The position numbers and the translations under genes are program-made. Shown here in pieces: positions 1 through 7,933 of a stretch of DNA of 35,249 nucleotides; the first letter of the stretch is position 1; each line of letters starts with the position of its first letter. This DNA is from Methanomassiliicoccaceae archaeon UBA404 (lineage in GTDB: Archaea; Thermoplasmatota; Thermoplasmata; Methanomassiliicoccales; Methanomethylophilaceae). The notes below the pieces were generated by a model. It searched no databases. It was given only the letters and a program-made list of their open reading frames with translations, and was not told the origin of the DNA. The stretch is from assembly GCA_002498605.1 (NCBI GenBank), contig DAHY01000002.1:1-35249 (forward strand), given 5' to 3'.

Positions 1-100
1 GATGACAAAGAATGAAAAAATGTCGCATGAAGCGGTCCGGCCGGATAACACGGCGGCAATGGGGCGAAGGGTTAATATCGAAAGGTCAGGATTAACTTAC

Positions 101-1030
101 ATGGACTTCTATGACAGGGACATCGTATCCATAAGGGACCTGACAAGAGAGGAGATCGAATATCTCCTGGATTTATCTGAAGAAATGATGCCGTATGCTA
201 CCGGCGAGAAAACCAGTCGGTTGCTTGACGGAAAGATTCTGGGTAACCTGTTTTTTGAACCTTCCACGCGCACAAAGTTATCCTTTGAAAGCGCGGCATA
301 CAGATTGGGATGCGATGTCATAGACGTGTCCGAAATGTCGATGACTTCCATTTCCAAAGGAGAAACTCTTGCGGACACCATACGTATGGTCGACGCTTAC
401 TGCGACCTTATTGTTCTCCGCCACCCTTACGAAGGAGCCGCAAGACTTGCGGCCAAATTTTCAATAAATCCGGTAATCAATGCGGGAGACGGGGCAGGTT
501 CCCATCCCACTCAGACATTGCTGGATTTGTTCACAATGCGTCAATCCAAAGGTTCTCTCGACGGTTTGGATGTCGTCCTTGTAGGAGATCTGAAATACGG
601 ACGCACGGTGCATTCGCTTGCCGAAGCACTGACGATGTTCGGTGCAAAACTTACATTGGTTGCTCCGGACACGCTGCAGATGCCCGACGAAATCGTCAAC
701 CACATCAAAGAAAAAGGATGCAATCCCGTCAAAACGGATAATCTGGAAGACGTAATAGGAAAGGCAGATGTTCTTTACATCACAAGAATACAGAAAGAAA
801 GATTCCCCGATCCGACGGAATACAAAACCGTTGCGGGAATGTACCGCGTAAACAACGCCATGCTAAGAGAGGCCATGAGCGATATGATTGTCATGCACCC
901 CCTTCCCAGAATCGACGAGATAGCCCCGGAGGTGGATTCTTCCGAGCATGCGAAATACTTCCAGCAGGCCTTTAACGGAGTACCGGTCAGAATGGCTTTG
1001 CTCAAAGCCATACTGGGAGGTGAACTCTGA
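101..1030 (+). CDS. pyrB: Aspartate carbamoyltransferase, catalytic subunit
   Basis: Joins carbamoyl phosphate to aspartate to give carbamoyl-aspartate, the committed step of pyrimidine synthesis in the cytoplasm. From the chosen start the protein has 309 residues, the usual PyrB length. The carbamoyl-phosphate loop FFEPSTRT is at about residues 51-58, HPTQTLLD at 135-142, and MHPLPRIDEI lies near the C-terminus. The frame is open upstream to an ATG at position 2, but the extra 33 residues do not look like PyrB. ATG 101 has AGGTCAGG just before it and a TATA-like TTAATATC at 72-79, which would suit a leaderless or very short leader. The stop overlaps the pyrI start by one base, so the two subunits are made together. 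The assignment is secure; only the start is a choice. Confidence 0.96.
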   Translation: MDFYDRDIVSIRDLTREEIEYLLDLSEEMMPYATGEKTSRLLDGKILGNLFFEPSTRTKLSFESAAYRLGCDVIDVSEMSMTSISKGETLADTIRMVDAYCDLIVLRHPYEGAARLAAKFSINPVINAGDGAGSHPTQTLLDLFTMRQSKGSLDGLDVVLVGDLKYGRTVHSLAEALTMFGAKLTLVAPDTLQMPDEIVNHIKEKGCNPVKTDNLEDVIGKADVLYITRIQKERFPDPTEYKTVAGMYRVNNAMLREAMSDMIVMHPLPRIDEIAPEVDSSEHAKYFQQAFNGVPVRMALLKAILGGEL

Positions 1031-1500
1031 TGGAATTCAAACCCAAAGAAATCAAGCTCGCTCCGATACGGAACGGTACCGTCATAGATCATATCGCCAC
1101 CGGGGAAGCATTGAACGTTTTGAAAATACTCGGAGTGAACGAGTATATGGACTCGACCATCAGCGTGGGAATAAGAGTGTCCTCTCAGAAAACTTCCAGA
1201 TGGAAAGATATCGTAAAAATAGAGGACTGCGAACTGGATCAGAAAACCGTTGACAAAATCGCCCTCATAGCGCCGGATGCGACCATATCCATAATACGGG
1301 ATTACTACGTAGCGGAAAAATACAAAGTTTCGTTGGAAGACCATGTGGTGGGTCTTGCGAAATGCTCCAATCCTAACTGCATAACCAACAAGAACGAACC
1401 TATCGAAACAGAGTTTACCGTCATCAGCAGACGTCCCACGAGACTGAGATGTTCATACTGCGACAGAGAACTATGTAACGTATCGGACAGTTTACTATGA
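1030..1500 (+). CDS. pyrI: Aspartate carbamoyltransferase, regulatory subunit
   Basis: Regulatory chain of the PyrBI holoenzyme; in this family it binds CTP/ATP and holds the catalytic trimers together through a structural zinc. The 156-residue protein has the N-terminal nucleotide-binding domain (KLAPIRNGTVIDHI, residues 9-22) and four zinc cysteines at 112, 117, 141 and 144, with the same spacing as the E. coli chain (CSNPNC...CSYC). The ATG overlaps the pyrB stop (TGATG). Its own 3' end overlaps the next gene by four bases (ATGA), so it sits inside a tightly coupled operon. All zinc ligands are intact, so an allosteric enzyme is expected. Confidence 0.96.
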   Translation: MEFKPKEIKLAPIRNGTVIDHIATGEALNVLKILGVNEYMDSTISVGIRVSSQKTSRWKDIVKIEDCELDQKTVDKIALIAPDATISIIRDYYVAEKYKVSLEDHVVGLAKCSNPNCITNKNEPIETEFTVISRRPTRLRCSYCDRELCNVSDSLL

Positions 1501-2027
1501 AAATATTCATCATCACCGGAATGCCCGGTTCGGGCAAAGAAGAATTGCTGACGGTTGCCAGGAAAATGGGTATACCGTTCCTCAGAATGGGAGACATCGT
1601 CAGAGGACACTTTGCCAATTTCCATTCCGCAGAAGGACTGACAATCGGGGAATACGCCGATAAAGTCAGAAAGAAAAAAGGCAAAGACGTTTGGGCGAAA
1701 GAAGCAATGAAAACCATGTCCGGAGACGTATTTCTGGTTGACGGATGCAGAAGCATGGAAGAAGTCGATTCTTTCAGAACTCTCAGCGAGGACGTTTACA
1801 TCATCGCCATCCATTCCAGCCCCGAATCCAGGTATGACCGTCTTGTGAAAAGAGGGCGGGATGACGCCCCCAGGGAATGGGTTGAATTCGCCGACCGGGA
1901 CACAAGAGAAATTTCATGGGGACAGGCCGAAGTCATTGCCCTTGCCGACATCATGCTCATCAACGAATCCACATTGGAGGATTTCCACCGTCAGGTGGAA
2001 AAGACGATGAAGGAACTGGTTGAATGA
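1497..2027 (+). CDS. UPF0200 family P-loop kinase-like protein
   Basis: A 176-residue P-loop NTPase of the archaeal UPF0200 type, distantly related to dephospho-CoA and adenylate kinases. Walker A GMPGSGKEE lies at residues 8-16. It is followed by the FLRMGDIVR segment (about 28-36), where nucleoside monophosphate kinases bind substrate, and by VFLVDGCRS (about 79-87), a Walker B-like strand. RLVKRGRDDAP near residues 118-128 resembles a lid region rich in Arg. Archaea make CoA with an unrelated dephospho-CoA kinase, so this should not be named CoaE on similarity alone. The start overlaps the pyrI stop (ATGA) and the end overlaps the following frame. Translational coupling to pyrBI hints at a nucleotide-related role, but the substrate is unknown. 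Confidence 0.85.
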   Translation: MKIFIITGMPGSGKEELLTVARKMGIPFLRMGDIVRGHFANFHSAEGLTIGEYADKVRKKKGKDVWAKEAMKTMSGDVFLVDGCRSMEEVDSFRTLSEDVYIIAIHSSPESRYDRLVKRGRDDAPREWVEFADRDTREISWGQAEVIALADIMLINESTLEDFHRQVEKTMKELVE

Positions 2028-2065
2028 AGTTTACGATATCGAGACTCTGCGGAGGAGAGGCTTTA

Positions 2066-2290
2066 ATGTCGATCCCCCAGGATTCTTTTGAAATCGATAT
2101 GGAAAAAGCATCGAAAGTCCTGAAAGATATGGGTTGTGATATCAAACAGCAGGACGGGATGATGATTGTCTTCACGTGGAACGGTATGGAAACCACGCTG
2201 TACTCCCAGGGGAAAATTATGTTCTTTCCTCTGAAAGACAAAAACCTGTGCATAAAATATTCCATCTCTTTTCTTGAGAAAGTTATTTGA
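2066..2290 (+). CDS. Small conserved-looking protein, unknown function
   Basis: A 74-residue soluble protein from ATG 2066. I prefer this start because GGAGGAGAGG (2051-2060) is a strong ribosome binding site at the right distance. An in-frame ATG at 2024 would overlap the previous stop by four bases and give 88 residues, but has no such site. The sequence reads as a helix (FEIDMEKASKVLKDMGC) followed by several beta strands (MMIVFTWNGMETTLY, KIMFFPLKD, CIKYSISFLEKVI). No catalytic motif, signal peptide or membrane segment is visible. It is the last gene of the pyrBI-UPF0200 operon, so it is probably co-expressed with them. I do not recognise the family. Confidence 0.72.
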   Translation: MSIPQDSFEIDMEKASKVLKDMGCDIKQQDGMMIVFTWNGMETTLYSQGKIMFFPLKDKNLCIKYSISFLEKVI

Positions 2291-2303
2291 AATTACGGAC
2301 AAT

Positions 2304-2315
2304 AGTTTATAAATC
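2304..2315 (+). promoter_or_regulatory. TATA box for the DUF92 gene
   Basis: AGTTTATAAATC is a good archaeal TATA element about 27 bases before 2335, so the transcript would start almost at ATG 2338. It suggests the DUF92 gene has its own leaderless promoter at the end of the pyr operon. Inferred from sequence only. Confidence 0.5.
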
Positions 2316-2337
2316 CGGCAGTTATAATTCAAGCTCA

Positions 2338-3057
2338 ATGGACCCTTTGATATCAATCGCCATTACGGTGGCGCTGTCCCTTATTTTGTCTTTAACGGCA
2401 TGGAAAGTGGGAATGCTCACCGCTGACGGAGCCGTTGCCGCCGCCATTGTCCTTCTGGCCATAGGCATCATGGGAGGATTGGACTGGCTTTTAATGCTGG
2501 TTATCTTTGCGATTATTGGGTTCGCGGTCACCAAAGTGGCCTTCGGCAAGAAAAAAGAAAAAGGCGTGCAGGAAGGAAAAAGCGGAGAACGGGGATGGAA
2601 GAACATTGCCGGCGTCGCATTGGCCCCCGCAATCGTTTCCGCAATCAACTTTGCAATACCCGGATATCATGATTTGTTGGCGGTTGCGTATCTGAGCACC
2701 ATCGCGGTTGCCGCTTCGGATACCGTCGCAAGCGAAATCGGCGTAAGAGATCCGAAAGCATGGCTGATAACCACTTTCAAAAGAGTGACCGCGGGAACAA
2801 ACGGAGGTATATCCGTTACGGGTTCCCTGATATCCTTCGCCGCCTCCGTCGCGGTTTCCGTCATAGGATGGGCAATACTGTTCCGCGATCTCAGTTGGTT
2901 ATTCCTCATACCCGCCGTGGCTGGTATGCTCGGCAATCTGTTGGACAGTCTGTTCGGCGCCACCATCGAAGACCGTTACATATCCAAATACACGAATAAT
3001 TTCATGACCGGACTGTTTGGCGGGCTGATTGCCGCAATAATGTACCTTCAATTTTGA
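2338..3057 (+). CDS. DUF92 family integral membrane protein
   Basis: A polytopic membrane protein of 239 residues in the DUF92/TIGR00297 family, whose plant member VTE6 phosphorylates phytyl phosphate. The family signature is clear: SDTVASEIG, then LITTFKRVTAGTNGGISVTG, then GNLLDSLFGATIEDRY near the C-terminus. About six or seven hydrophobic segments are visible, beginning directly at the N-terminus (ISIAITVALSLILSLTA). The longer frame begins at a TTG at 2287; ATG 2338 is preferred because a TATA box lies about 27 bases before it and the hydrophobic segment then starts normally. In archaea an isoprenoid-phosphate kinase role is plausible by family, but this is inference. Confidence 0.85.
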   Translation: MDPLISIAITVALSLILSLTAWKVGMLTADGAVAAAIVLLAIGIMGGLDWLLMLVIFAIIGFAVTKVAFGKKKEKGVQEGKSGERGWKNIAGVALAPAIVSAINFAIPGYHDLLAVAYLSTIAVAASDTVASEIGVRDPKAWLITTFKRVTAGTNGGISVTGSLISFAASVAVSVIGWAILFRDLSWLFLIPAVAGMLGNLLDSLFGATIEDRYISKYTNNFMTGLFGGLIAAIMYLQF

Positions 3058-3082
3058 ATAATCTTTCGAATTGATAGAAAGT

Positions 3083-3090
3083 AATATATA
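3083..3090 (+). promoter_or_regulatory. TATA box of the 5S rRNA gene
   Basis: AATATATA inside GTAATATATACTG is about 27 bases before the predicted 5S 5' end near 3112, the expected spacing for an archaeal promoter. It shows that the 5S gene is transcribed on its own and not from a 16S-23S operon. Confidence 0.6.
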
Positions 3091-3111
3091 CTGTCCTACT
3101 ATCCTTGGTAT

Positions 3112-3235
3112 TGGTTGACGGCCAGAGCGGCGGGGAAACACCCGGTCCCATACCGAACCCGGAAGTAAAGCCTGCCTGCGTTCCTGACTGTACTGTATTG
3201 CGCAAGCGTACGGGAACTCTGGAGCGCTGTCACCA
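3112..3235 (+). rRNA. rrf: 5S ribosomal RNA
   Basis: About 123 bases with strongly conserved archaeal 5S features: GGCCAGAGCGG, GAAACACCCGGTCCCAT, CCGAACCCGGAAGTAAAGCC, and a terminal helix pairing about 3114-3121 with 3227-3234 with one mismatch. Both ends are estimates within a few bases. A TATA box sits about 27 bases upstream, and a pyrimidine-rich stretch (ACTTTTCTCTTTTCTC, 3235-3250) follows, typical of archaeal oligo-T termination. No 16S or 23S gene is nearby, so this is an unlinked 5S gene, as known in Thermoplasmata. Confidence 0.93.
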
Positions 3236-3547
3236 CTTTTCTCTTTTCTCTTAACACACTGTGTGTTTTACATTTTTGAAATTTTTATTAAAAAAGATCC
3301 CGATGCGTTTTCACGCACCGGTAATTTGTTTTGAACGGAGATATGTTGGATCGCGGGTAAATTGCGTTCCGTAATCTGTATTGGATACTACGCATACGAA
3401 TTATAAATGTTTATGCGCTTATTATTACAACATTATCTACAAATAATATTGATTGAACCGCATCCGACTCTTCGATTGACACGGAGAGATTACATTTATT
3501 CTGAAATCACAGATATCCCGATAGAAATTCATCCTCGATTTGATAAA
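3236..3547. other. Intergenic region after 5S rRNA
   Basis: About 310 AT-rich bases between the 5S gene and the 3' end of the nitrilase-like gene. It holds the oligo-T terminator of the 5S gene (to about 3250), a palindrome AACACAC-T-GTGTGTT (3253-3267), a short TGCGT/ACGCA hairpin (3304-3317) and a TATA-like ATTATAAAT (3400-3408) with no gene behind it. I see no coding region; the open frames on the + strand from about 3407 are antisense shadows of the hydrolase. Confidence 0.5.
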
Positions 3548-4336
3548 TTACAGACGATACAGCTCCGGACGTCTTCTGAGAAAGAAATCCGACCCCGCCA
3601 TCGTATCCGTATCTTCGGGCGACGATCTTTTCAAAAGACCCGGATCGAGTTCGCAATCAATGGCGTGTTCATCCGAAGACGCGTATTCCTTGATTGTATT
3701 CCCTTCGGAATCGAACACTATCATGCCGCCTCCTTTCTCGCCGGAAATCATATCGCAGGCAGCAAAGAACACACGGTTATCATACGCACGGGCAGGGAGA
3801 TATTTTTTCCACATTTCGACTCTTGTTTCGGGATCCTTGAACGAAGCATGAGGATTCAGAATGAGCTCTGCACCCATATAACGCAAAGTTGTGGAAATAT
3901 CTGGAATGTGGGATTCCCAGCACAGTTGCAGTCCGATCGATACCTTTTCGGTTTCGGCACAAACGAGTTCTTCCCCAGGAACGAAATATTTTTTCTCGAA
4001 TCTCCCCAAATGAGTCTTGCGGTATAATTCCAACCGACCGCCCGGTGCGGCTACGGCCTGAGTTATGTGTACGCCCCGGGAAGAACGCTCCGGAAATCCG
4101 AAAACTATTGCGGCATCGTTTTCGCGTGCGGCATCAACCAGTTTTCTTATCGGTTCGCTTTCAACATCCATGCTATATTTTGAAGATTCTTCCGAGCTGT
4201 AACCGGTCAAACACATCTCGGGAAAACATATGACATCGGAACTATCGTTGATGAAATCGAGCATCTGTTCGAGATTGTTTTTCACATCCCCCAATGTGGG
4301 ATTTGTCTGTACCATTCTCAGTCTGACCGGTTTCAT
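3548..4336 (-). CDS. Carbon-nitrogen hydrolase (nitrilase superfamily)
   Basis: A 262-residue single-domain member of the nitrilase superfamily, which hydrolyses amides, carbamoyl groups or nitriles. The catalytic triad is visible: Glu40 in CFPEMCLTGY, Lys107 in YRKTHLG and Cys139 in LQLCWESHIPD. The length fits one alpha-beta-beta-alpha domain with no extra domain. There is no signal peptide, so it should be cytoplasmic. It is alone on the minus strand between the 5S gene and the methyltransferase cassette. A run of T/A reading TTTTTTTATAC on the coding strand (about 4367-4379) could be its TATA box. The nucleophile context CWES differs from the common C-x-D pattern, so the exact substrate (omega-amidase, carbamoylase or other) cannot be read from sequence. 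Confidence 0.9.
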   Translation of the reverse strand: MKPVRLRMVQTNPTLGDVKNNLEQMLDFINDSSDVICFPEMCLTGYSSEESSKYSMDVESEPIRKLVDAARENDAAIVFGFPERSSRGVHITQAVAAPGGRLELYRKTHLGRFEKKYFVPGEELVCAETEKVSIGLQLCWESHIPDISTTLRYMGAELILNPHASFKDPETRVEMWKKYLPARAYDNRVFFAACDMISGEKGGGMIVFDSEGNTIKEYASSDEHAIDCELDPGLLKRSSPEDTDTMAGSDFFLRRRPELYRL

Positions 4337-4477
4337 TCTTTCACGCCCCTTCTTCCGTACATGTGTTGAGTATAAAAAAAGAAATCGAAATTAGAAAATA
4401 TACGTAAGCTGCACTTATCATAAAACAATTGTCTAATCTTAAATTAATGCCATTTTTCTTCTTCTCACTCATAATTG

Positions 4478-4486
4478 TATATAAAT
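4478..4486 (+). promoter_or_regulatory. Strong TATA box upstream of the methyltransferase
   Basis: TATATAAAT is the best TATA match in the 260-base gap before the methyltransferase. It predicts a transcript start near 4505-4512, leaving a leader of roughly 85-90 bases. A weaker candidate (TAATTATAAG, about 4551-4560) would give a much shorter leader. The inverted repeat at 4514-4537 lies right at the first predicted start. Confidence 0.45.
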
Positions 4487-4513
4487 TCTGTTCGTTTTAG
4501 AATATAAGTAATA

Positions 4514-4537
4514 AATAATCTACTTTAATAGATTATT
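4514..4537. repeat. 9-bp perfect inverted repeat, candidate operator
   Basis: AATAATCTA, six-base spacer CTTTAA, then TAGATTATT: nine paired positions with no mismatch. It lies just after the predicted transcript start of the methyltransferase-ABC cassette and could be a dimeric repressor site or a weak 5' leader hairpin. The AT richness makes chance similarity possible, but nine perfect pairs are notable. Confidence 0.45.
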
Positions 4538-4596
4538 AAGTAATATTAATTAATTATAAGTAACACTATCACATTAACGTGGATTAAGGTGAACCG

Positions 4597-5475
4597 GTGG
4601 TTAAGGATAATTCTGATTTAACGGCTTATGAAAAAGAATATAATTTATGGATTGAGAAACTGGGTATATTCGATAAATGGACCCCCGATTCCAGATTATC
4701 GCAGACACAGGAAAAAAGATGGGACAACAGAGCCGACGACTTTGTAAAAAGACCCGTCCCCACCGTTGAAGATCATCTGTTTTTCAGAAAACTAATTGAA
4801 ATTGTGAATCCCGATTCGAACATGACCGTTCTGGATATCGGTTCGGGAGGAGGACATCTTTCTGTTGCTTTGGCCCCTTATGTGAAAAGCGTTCTGGGAA
4901 TCGACGTTTCCGGCAACATGGTCAAACACGCCGCGGAACTGGCTAAAGAAAACAAAGCAAACAACGTAACCTTCGAACACAGAGATTGGAGCGATATGTC
5001 GCCGGAGGATCCCCTGATCAAAAACGGTTTTGACATCGTATTCGCGCATATGACTCCGGCTGTCGGCACTGCAAATGATTTCATAAAAATGATGGATATC
5101 AGTAAAAAATATCTTTTTATGACAAAACCCGTCAGACGCCACAACCCTGTCGCAGAGAACCTGTGGAAGCTTGTGGGCGTCAACCCTCCTGTGGCATCTG
5201 CCGACAAAGATATTTCCTGCGCTTTTATGCTCGGATGGCAAAGGGGATTCAATCCCGAATTGTTTTATGAAAACCGGACGTGGGACGGTGTTATGACTGT
5301 TGATGAAGCCGTGGAAAAGTACAGAAATGAGTTTTCTTACGCCGGTTTGAACTTTGATGAACAAACCGTAAAAGATTACTTCCGATCAATTTCTGAGAAC
5401 GGAATGGTTGATGATACCACGTATACCGAGATTGCGACCATATACTGGCAGATTAAAAGTGATGATAAGTCATAA
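4597..5475 (+). CDS. Class I SAM-dependent methyltransferase
   Basis: A 292-residue cytoplasmic methyltransferase. The N-terminal helical part (1-70, with RWDNRADDFVKRP at 41-53) precedes a Rossmann fold: motif I VLDIGSGGG (78-86), acidic loop GIDVSGNM (101-108), HRDW (128-131) and the motif IV-like strand FDIVFAHMTPAV (145-156). The substrate-binding C-terminal part (about 180-292) gives no clue to the acceptor. The start is GTG 4597, with AAGGTGA five bases before it. It is followed after 84 bases by a substrate-binding protein, permease and ATPase, so it probably acts on the imported compound or on something made for uptake. The acceptor is unknown: a small-molecule acceptor such as a metal chelate or corrinoid is inference from context. 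Confidence 0.88.
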   Translation: MVKDNSDLTAYEKEYNLWIEKLGIFDKWTPDSRLSQTQEKRWDNRADDFVKRPVPTVEDHLFFRKLIEIVNPDSNMTVLDIGSGGGHLSVALAPYVKSVLGIDVSGNMVKHAAELAKENKANNVTFEHRDWSDMSPEDPLIKNGFDIVFAHMTPAVGTANDFIKMMDISKKYLFMTKPVRRHNPVAENLWKLVGVNPPVASADKDISCAFMLGWQRGFNPELFYENRTWDGVMTVDEAVEKYRNEFSYAGLNFDEQTVKDYFRSISENGMVDDTTYTEIATIYWQIKSDDKS

Positions 5476-5559
5476 TATGAGCGTATAATTAATTTAAATT
5501 CTATCACATAAAGTAACACGATTAGTAATATTCTTATAACATAGACGTGATGAAGAATT

Positions 5560-6816
5560 ATGGGGAATAAAAGTTTCACGATTATCGTTGCGATATTGTT
5601 GGGCGTTTCCGGTGTTGCCGCATATGCGTTTATTGAAGAGGGATTCCGAACAGAACGCGTGGATTACAGATCGGACGAAACAGCAACCGACTATGCAGGC
5701 AGAGAAGTCCCTATTCCCACTTCGTTGGACGGGGGCATTATTACAATCGGCAGACTTAGCACGCTCAGATGGCTTGCGTACTTCCCGGATGAATTCGAGT
5801 ACGTCACGATGGTGGATATCAGCATGGCGGCCGAAAACCAGGGCGCACTGGCATACAGTTACGCATACGGGGATATTTTGTTGAAAGCAGACACACATTC
5901 GAACGACAGTCTTGAAGAATCGGAAAAAATCAATTATGCAAACCCAAGTCTTATACTCGTTAACGATGCCACATACAAGGCATGCAAGAGTGCCTGCGAC
6001 AAACTTGCGATGATGAATTGTCTCGCTGTCATCGATACCATGAGTGATTTGGAGACAAAAGGATTTTGGGACAAAGACTACCAATTGTGCGATAGATTCG
6101 TGAACCAGGCAGATTTGTACGGCACATTATTGAAAAACAAAGACAGAGCCGAAAATGTCAAAACGTATTTCCAGGATGCTTTGGACGATATCAGAAATAA
6201 TTGCATCGGAGAAACATCCACTCACGTTGCTTATGTCGGAGGTCCTGTCTATCAGGGAAGCAATCCGCTGACGTCGACGTTCAACCCTTATCTCCCTCAT
6301 ATGCTTGTCAACGGGACTAATGCGCTTGGCGACGATACAAGCGACAAAAGTATGACACCCGAAGACTTCGGAAATTTGTCCTTTGATTACATGTTTATCG
6401 AGCCCTCAACCGTCAGCCCCAATAAGGAAGGGGGAAATCTCCTTGTAAATAAACCCAGCCAAGGCGTATTGAATATCGTATATCAAAGAAATAACGAAAA
6501 TCCGAACAGTGTCAAACTGTTTATGGTGATGCCGATGATAAGCCACAGCACAAATTGGCTGTGCGCCCTGACTTCGGCGTATCATCTGGCATATTTGGAA
6601 TACGAAATCATATCCATGGATGACGTCATAGAAAAATCCAATGACCTGTTTGTCAAATTCTACGGTGAAGAAAGAGGGAACGGAGTTCTCGAAGGAATGG
6701 AAATATACTTTGCAAATCTGGGAATGACTGTTCACGCAGATCTCTGCACTGAACTGTTCAGCGAAGTAAAAGTAGGAATAACATCCAATAACGAATACAT
6801 ACTGGTGAAGGTCTGA
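5560..6816 (+). CDS. ABC transporter substrate-binding protein (BtuF/FepB type), divergent
   Basis: A 418-residue protein with an N-terminal hydrophobic anchor (about residues 5-25, FTIIVAILLGVSGVAAYAFI) and a large extracellular domain. The Bacteroidetes-style lipobox is absent, so it is probably held by this uncleaved or signal-like helix. The order GREVPIPTSLDGGIITIGRLSTLRW resembles the start of BtuF/FepB lobes, where the D-x-x-GR-x-V-x-P motif precedes the first strand. The rest is divergent and longer than usual BtuF. It sits four bases before the permease, so the transporter role is clear from context even though the ligand is not. The 84-base gap before it has its own AT-rich TATA-like tract (5483-5499) and repeats two 9-mers found before the methyltransferase, suggesting extra internal control. 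Confidence 0.8.
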   Translation: MGNKSFTIIVAILLGVSGVAAYAFIEEGFRTERVDYRSDETATDYAGREVPIPTSLDGGIITIGRLSTLRWLAYFPDEFEYVTMVDISMAAENQGALAYSYAYGDILLKADTHSNDSLEESEKINYANPSLILVNDATYKACKSACDKLAMMNCLAVIDTMSDLETKGFWDKDYQLCDRFVNQADLYGTLLKNKDRAENVKTYFQDALDDIRNNCIGETSTHVAYVGGPVYQGSNPLTSTFNPYLPHMLVNGTNALGDDTSDKSMTPEDFGNLSFDYMFIEPSTVSPNKEGGNLLVNKPSQGVLNIVYQRNNENPNSVKLFMVMPMISHSTNWLCALTSAYHLAYLEYEIISMDDVIEKSNDLFVKFYGEERGNGVLEGMEIYFANLGMTVHADLCTELFSEVKVGITSNNEYILVKV

Positions 6817-6820
6817 ATAA

Positions 6821-7933
6821 ATGAGTGAACAGGAAACAGTGGAAAATCGTAATATCGATGATATTTCGGTAAATGATTACAAAAACATAACCGAAGGATA
6901 TCTTAAGAAAATTCGTTTCAAAACGATATTCCTCGTGTCTCTTGGAATACTCTGTATTTTTTTGATATTGTTTACCCTGAGATTGGGCGCGGCAAATCTG
7001 ACATACAGGGATATTATCAGAACCTTAATTTACCGAGATGACCCGGTAAACGTTTGGTATATTTTCGAATGGCGGATTCCGAGAATCGTAGCAGCGATTC
7101 TCTGCGGTGCCGCTTTGGGCGTTTCCGGAGTGGTTATGCAGGGAACCCTCAGAAATCCCATGGCTTCCCCTTATACGTTGGGAATATCCGGAGCCGCCGC
7201 TTTCGGAGCGGCCATCGGAATGATGTTCTTCAGCGGGGCCGCCATGGAATCCATGACAGTGGAGAATCCCTATGTTGTCACCATATCGGCATTTCTGTTC
7301 TCGATGGTTTCCGTATTGGTTATTCTGGCTCTTATAAAAGTTATAGACGCTTCGCCCGAAACCATTGTTCTCGCGGGTATTGCGGTCGGAGCAATCTTTA
7401 CCGCGGGATTGTCTTTTCTGCAATATTTCGCCGACGAAGCAACATTGATGTCCATCGTATTCTGGCAATTCGGAAGTCTTTCAAAGATAACCAATCAGGG
7501 AATCATCATCCTTGCTCTTGTTCTCGCTGTATGTTCGATATACTTCTTTTACAAACGCTGGGACTATAACGCGATGGAGTCGGGGGACGAAATGGCAAAA
7601 GGTCTCGGGGTAAATCCGGACCGAACCCGGGTGGTCGGTCTGATTCTTTCGGCTCTGATAACATCCATAGCCGTTTCGTTTATGGGGATAATCGGTTTTA
7701 TCGGACTTGTTGCCCCGCATATGGTTAAAAGAATCATAGGCAACGATTTCAGATACACCCTGGTGGGATCCATGCTGTTGGGGGCGACCCTAATGTTGCT
7801 CGCAGATCTGTTTGCATCCCATCTGTTCCCCTATCTGGTGGGTACCACTCTTCCGGTGGGAATAGTGACTTCGCTGATCGGCGGACCGGTTTTCATCTCC
7901 ATACTCATAGGCAGAAGGAAGGTGAATGTATGA
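6821..7933 (+). CDS. FecCD/BtuC-type ABC transporter permease
   Basis: A 370-residue polytopic permease of the iron-chelate/cobalamin importer family. After a charged cytoplasmic N-terminus of about 30 residues there are some nine to ten membrane segments. Family landmarks are WRIPRIVAAILCGAALG, QGTLRNPMASPYTLG, and the ATPase-coupling region GFIGLVAPHMVKRIIGNDFR, followed by TTLPVGIVTSLIGGPVF near the end. It starts four bases after the binding-protein stop and overlaps the ATPase gene by four bases (ATGA at 7930-7933), so the three genes form one operon. The N-terminal extension is longer than in the second transporter of this window (335 residues). Confidence 0.94.
   Translation: MSEQETVENRNIDDISVNDYKNITEGYLKKIRFKTIFLVSLGILCIFLILFTLRLGAANLTYRDIIRTLIYRDDPVNVWYIFEWRIPRIVAAILCGAALGVSGVVMQGTLRNPMASPYTLGISGAAAFGAAIGMMFFSGAAMESMTVENPYVVTISAFLFSMVSVLVILALIKVIDASPETIVLAGIAVGAIFTAGLSFLQYFADEATLMSIVFWQFGSLSKITNQGIIILALVLAVCSIYFFYKRWDYNAMESGDEMAKGLGVNPDRTRVVGLILSALITSIAVSFMGIIGFIGLVAPHMVKRIIGNDFRYTLVGSMLLGATLMLLADLFASHLFPYLVGTTLPVGIVTSLIGGPVFISILIGRRKVNV

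Noticed and set aside
2..100. N-terminal extension of PyrB
   Set aside because: The extra 33 residues do not fit the family, and ATG 101 has a better ribosome binding and TATA context.
3407..4027. 206-codon + strand frame opposite the nitrilase-like gene
   Set aside because: It is antisense to a gene with a complete catalytic triad and shows no family features of its own.
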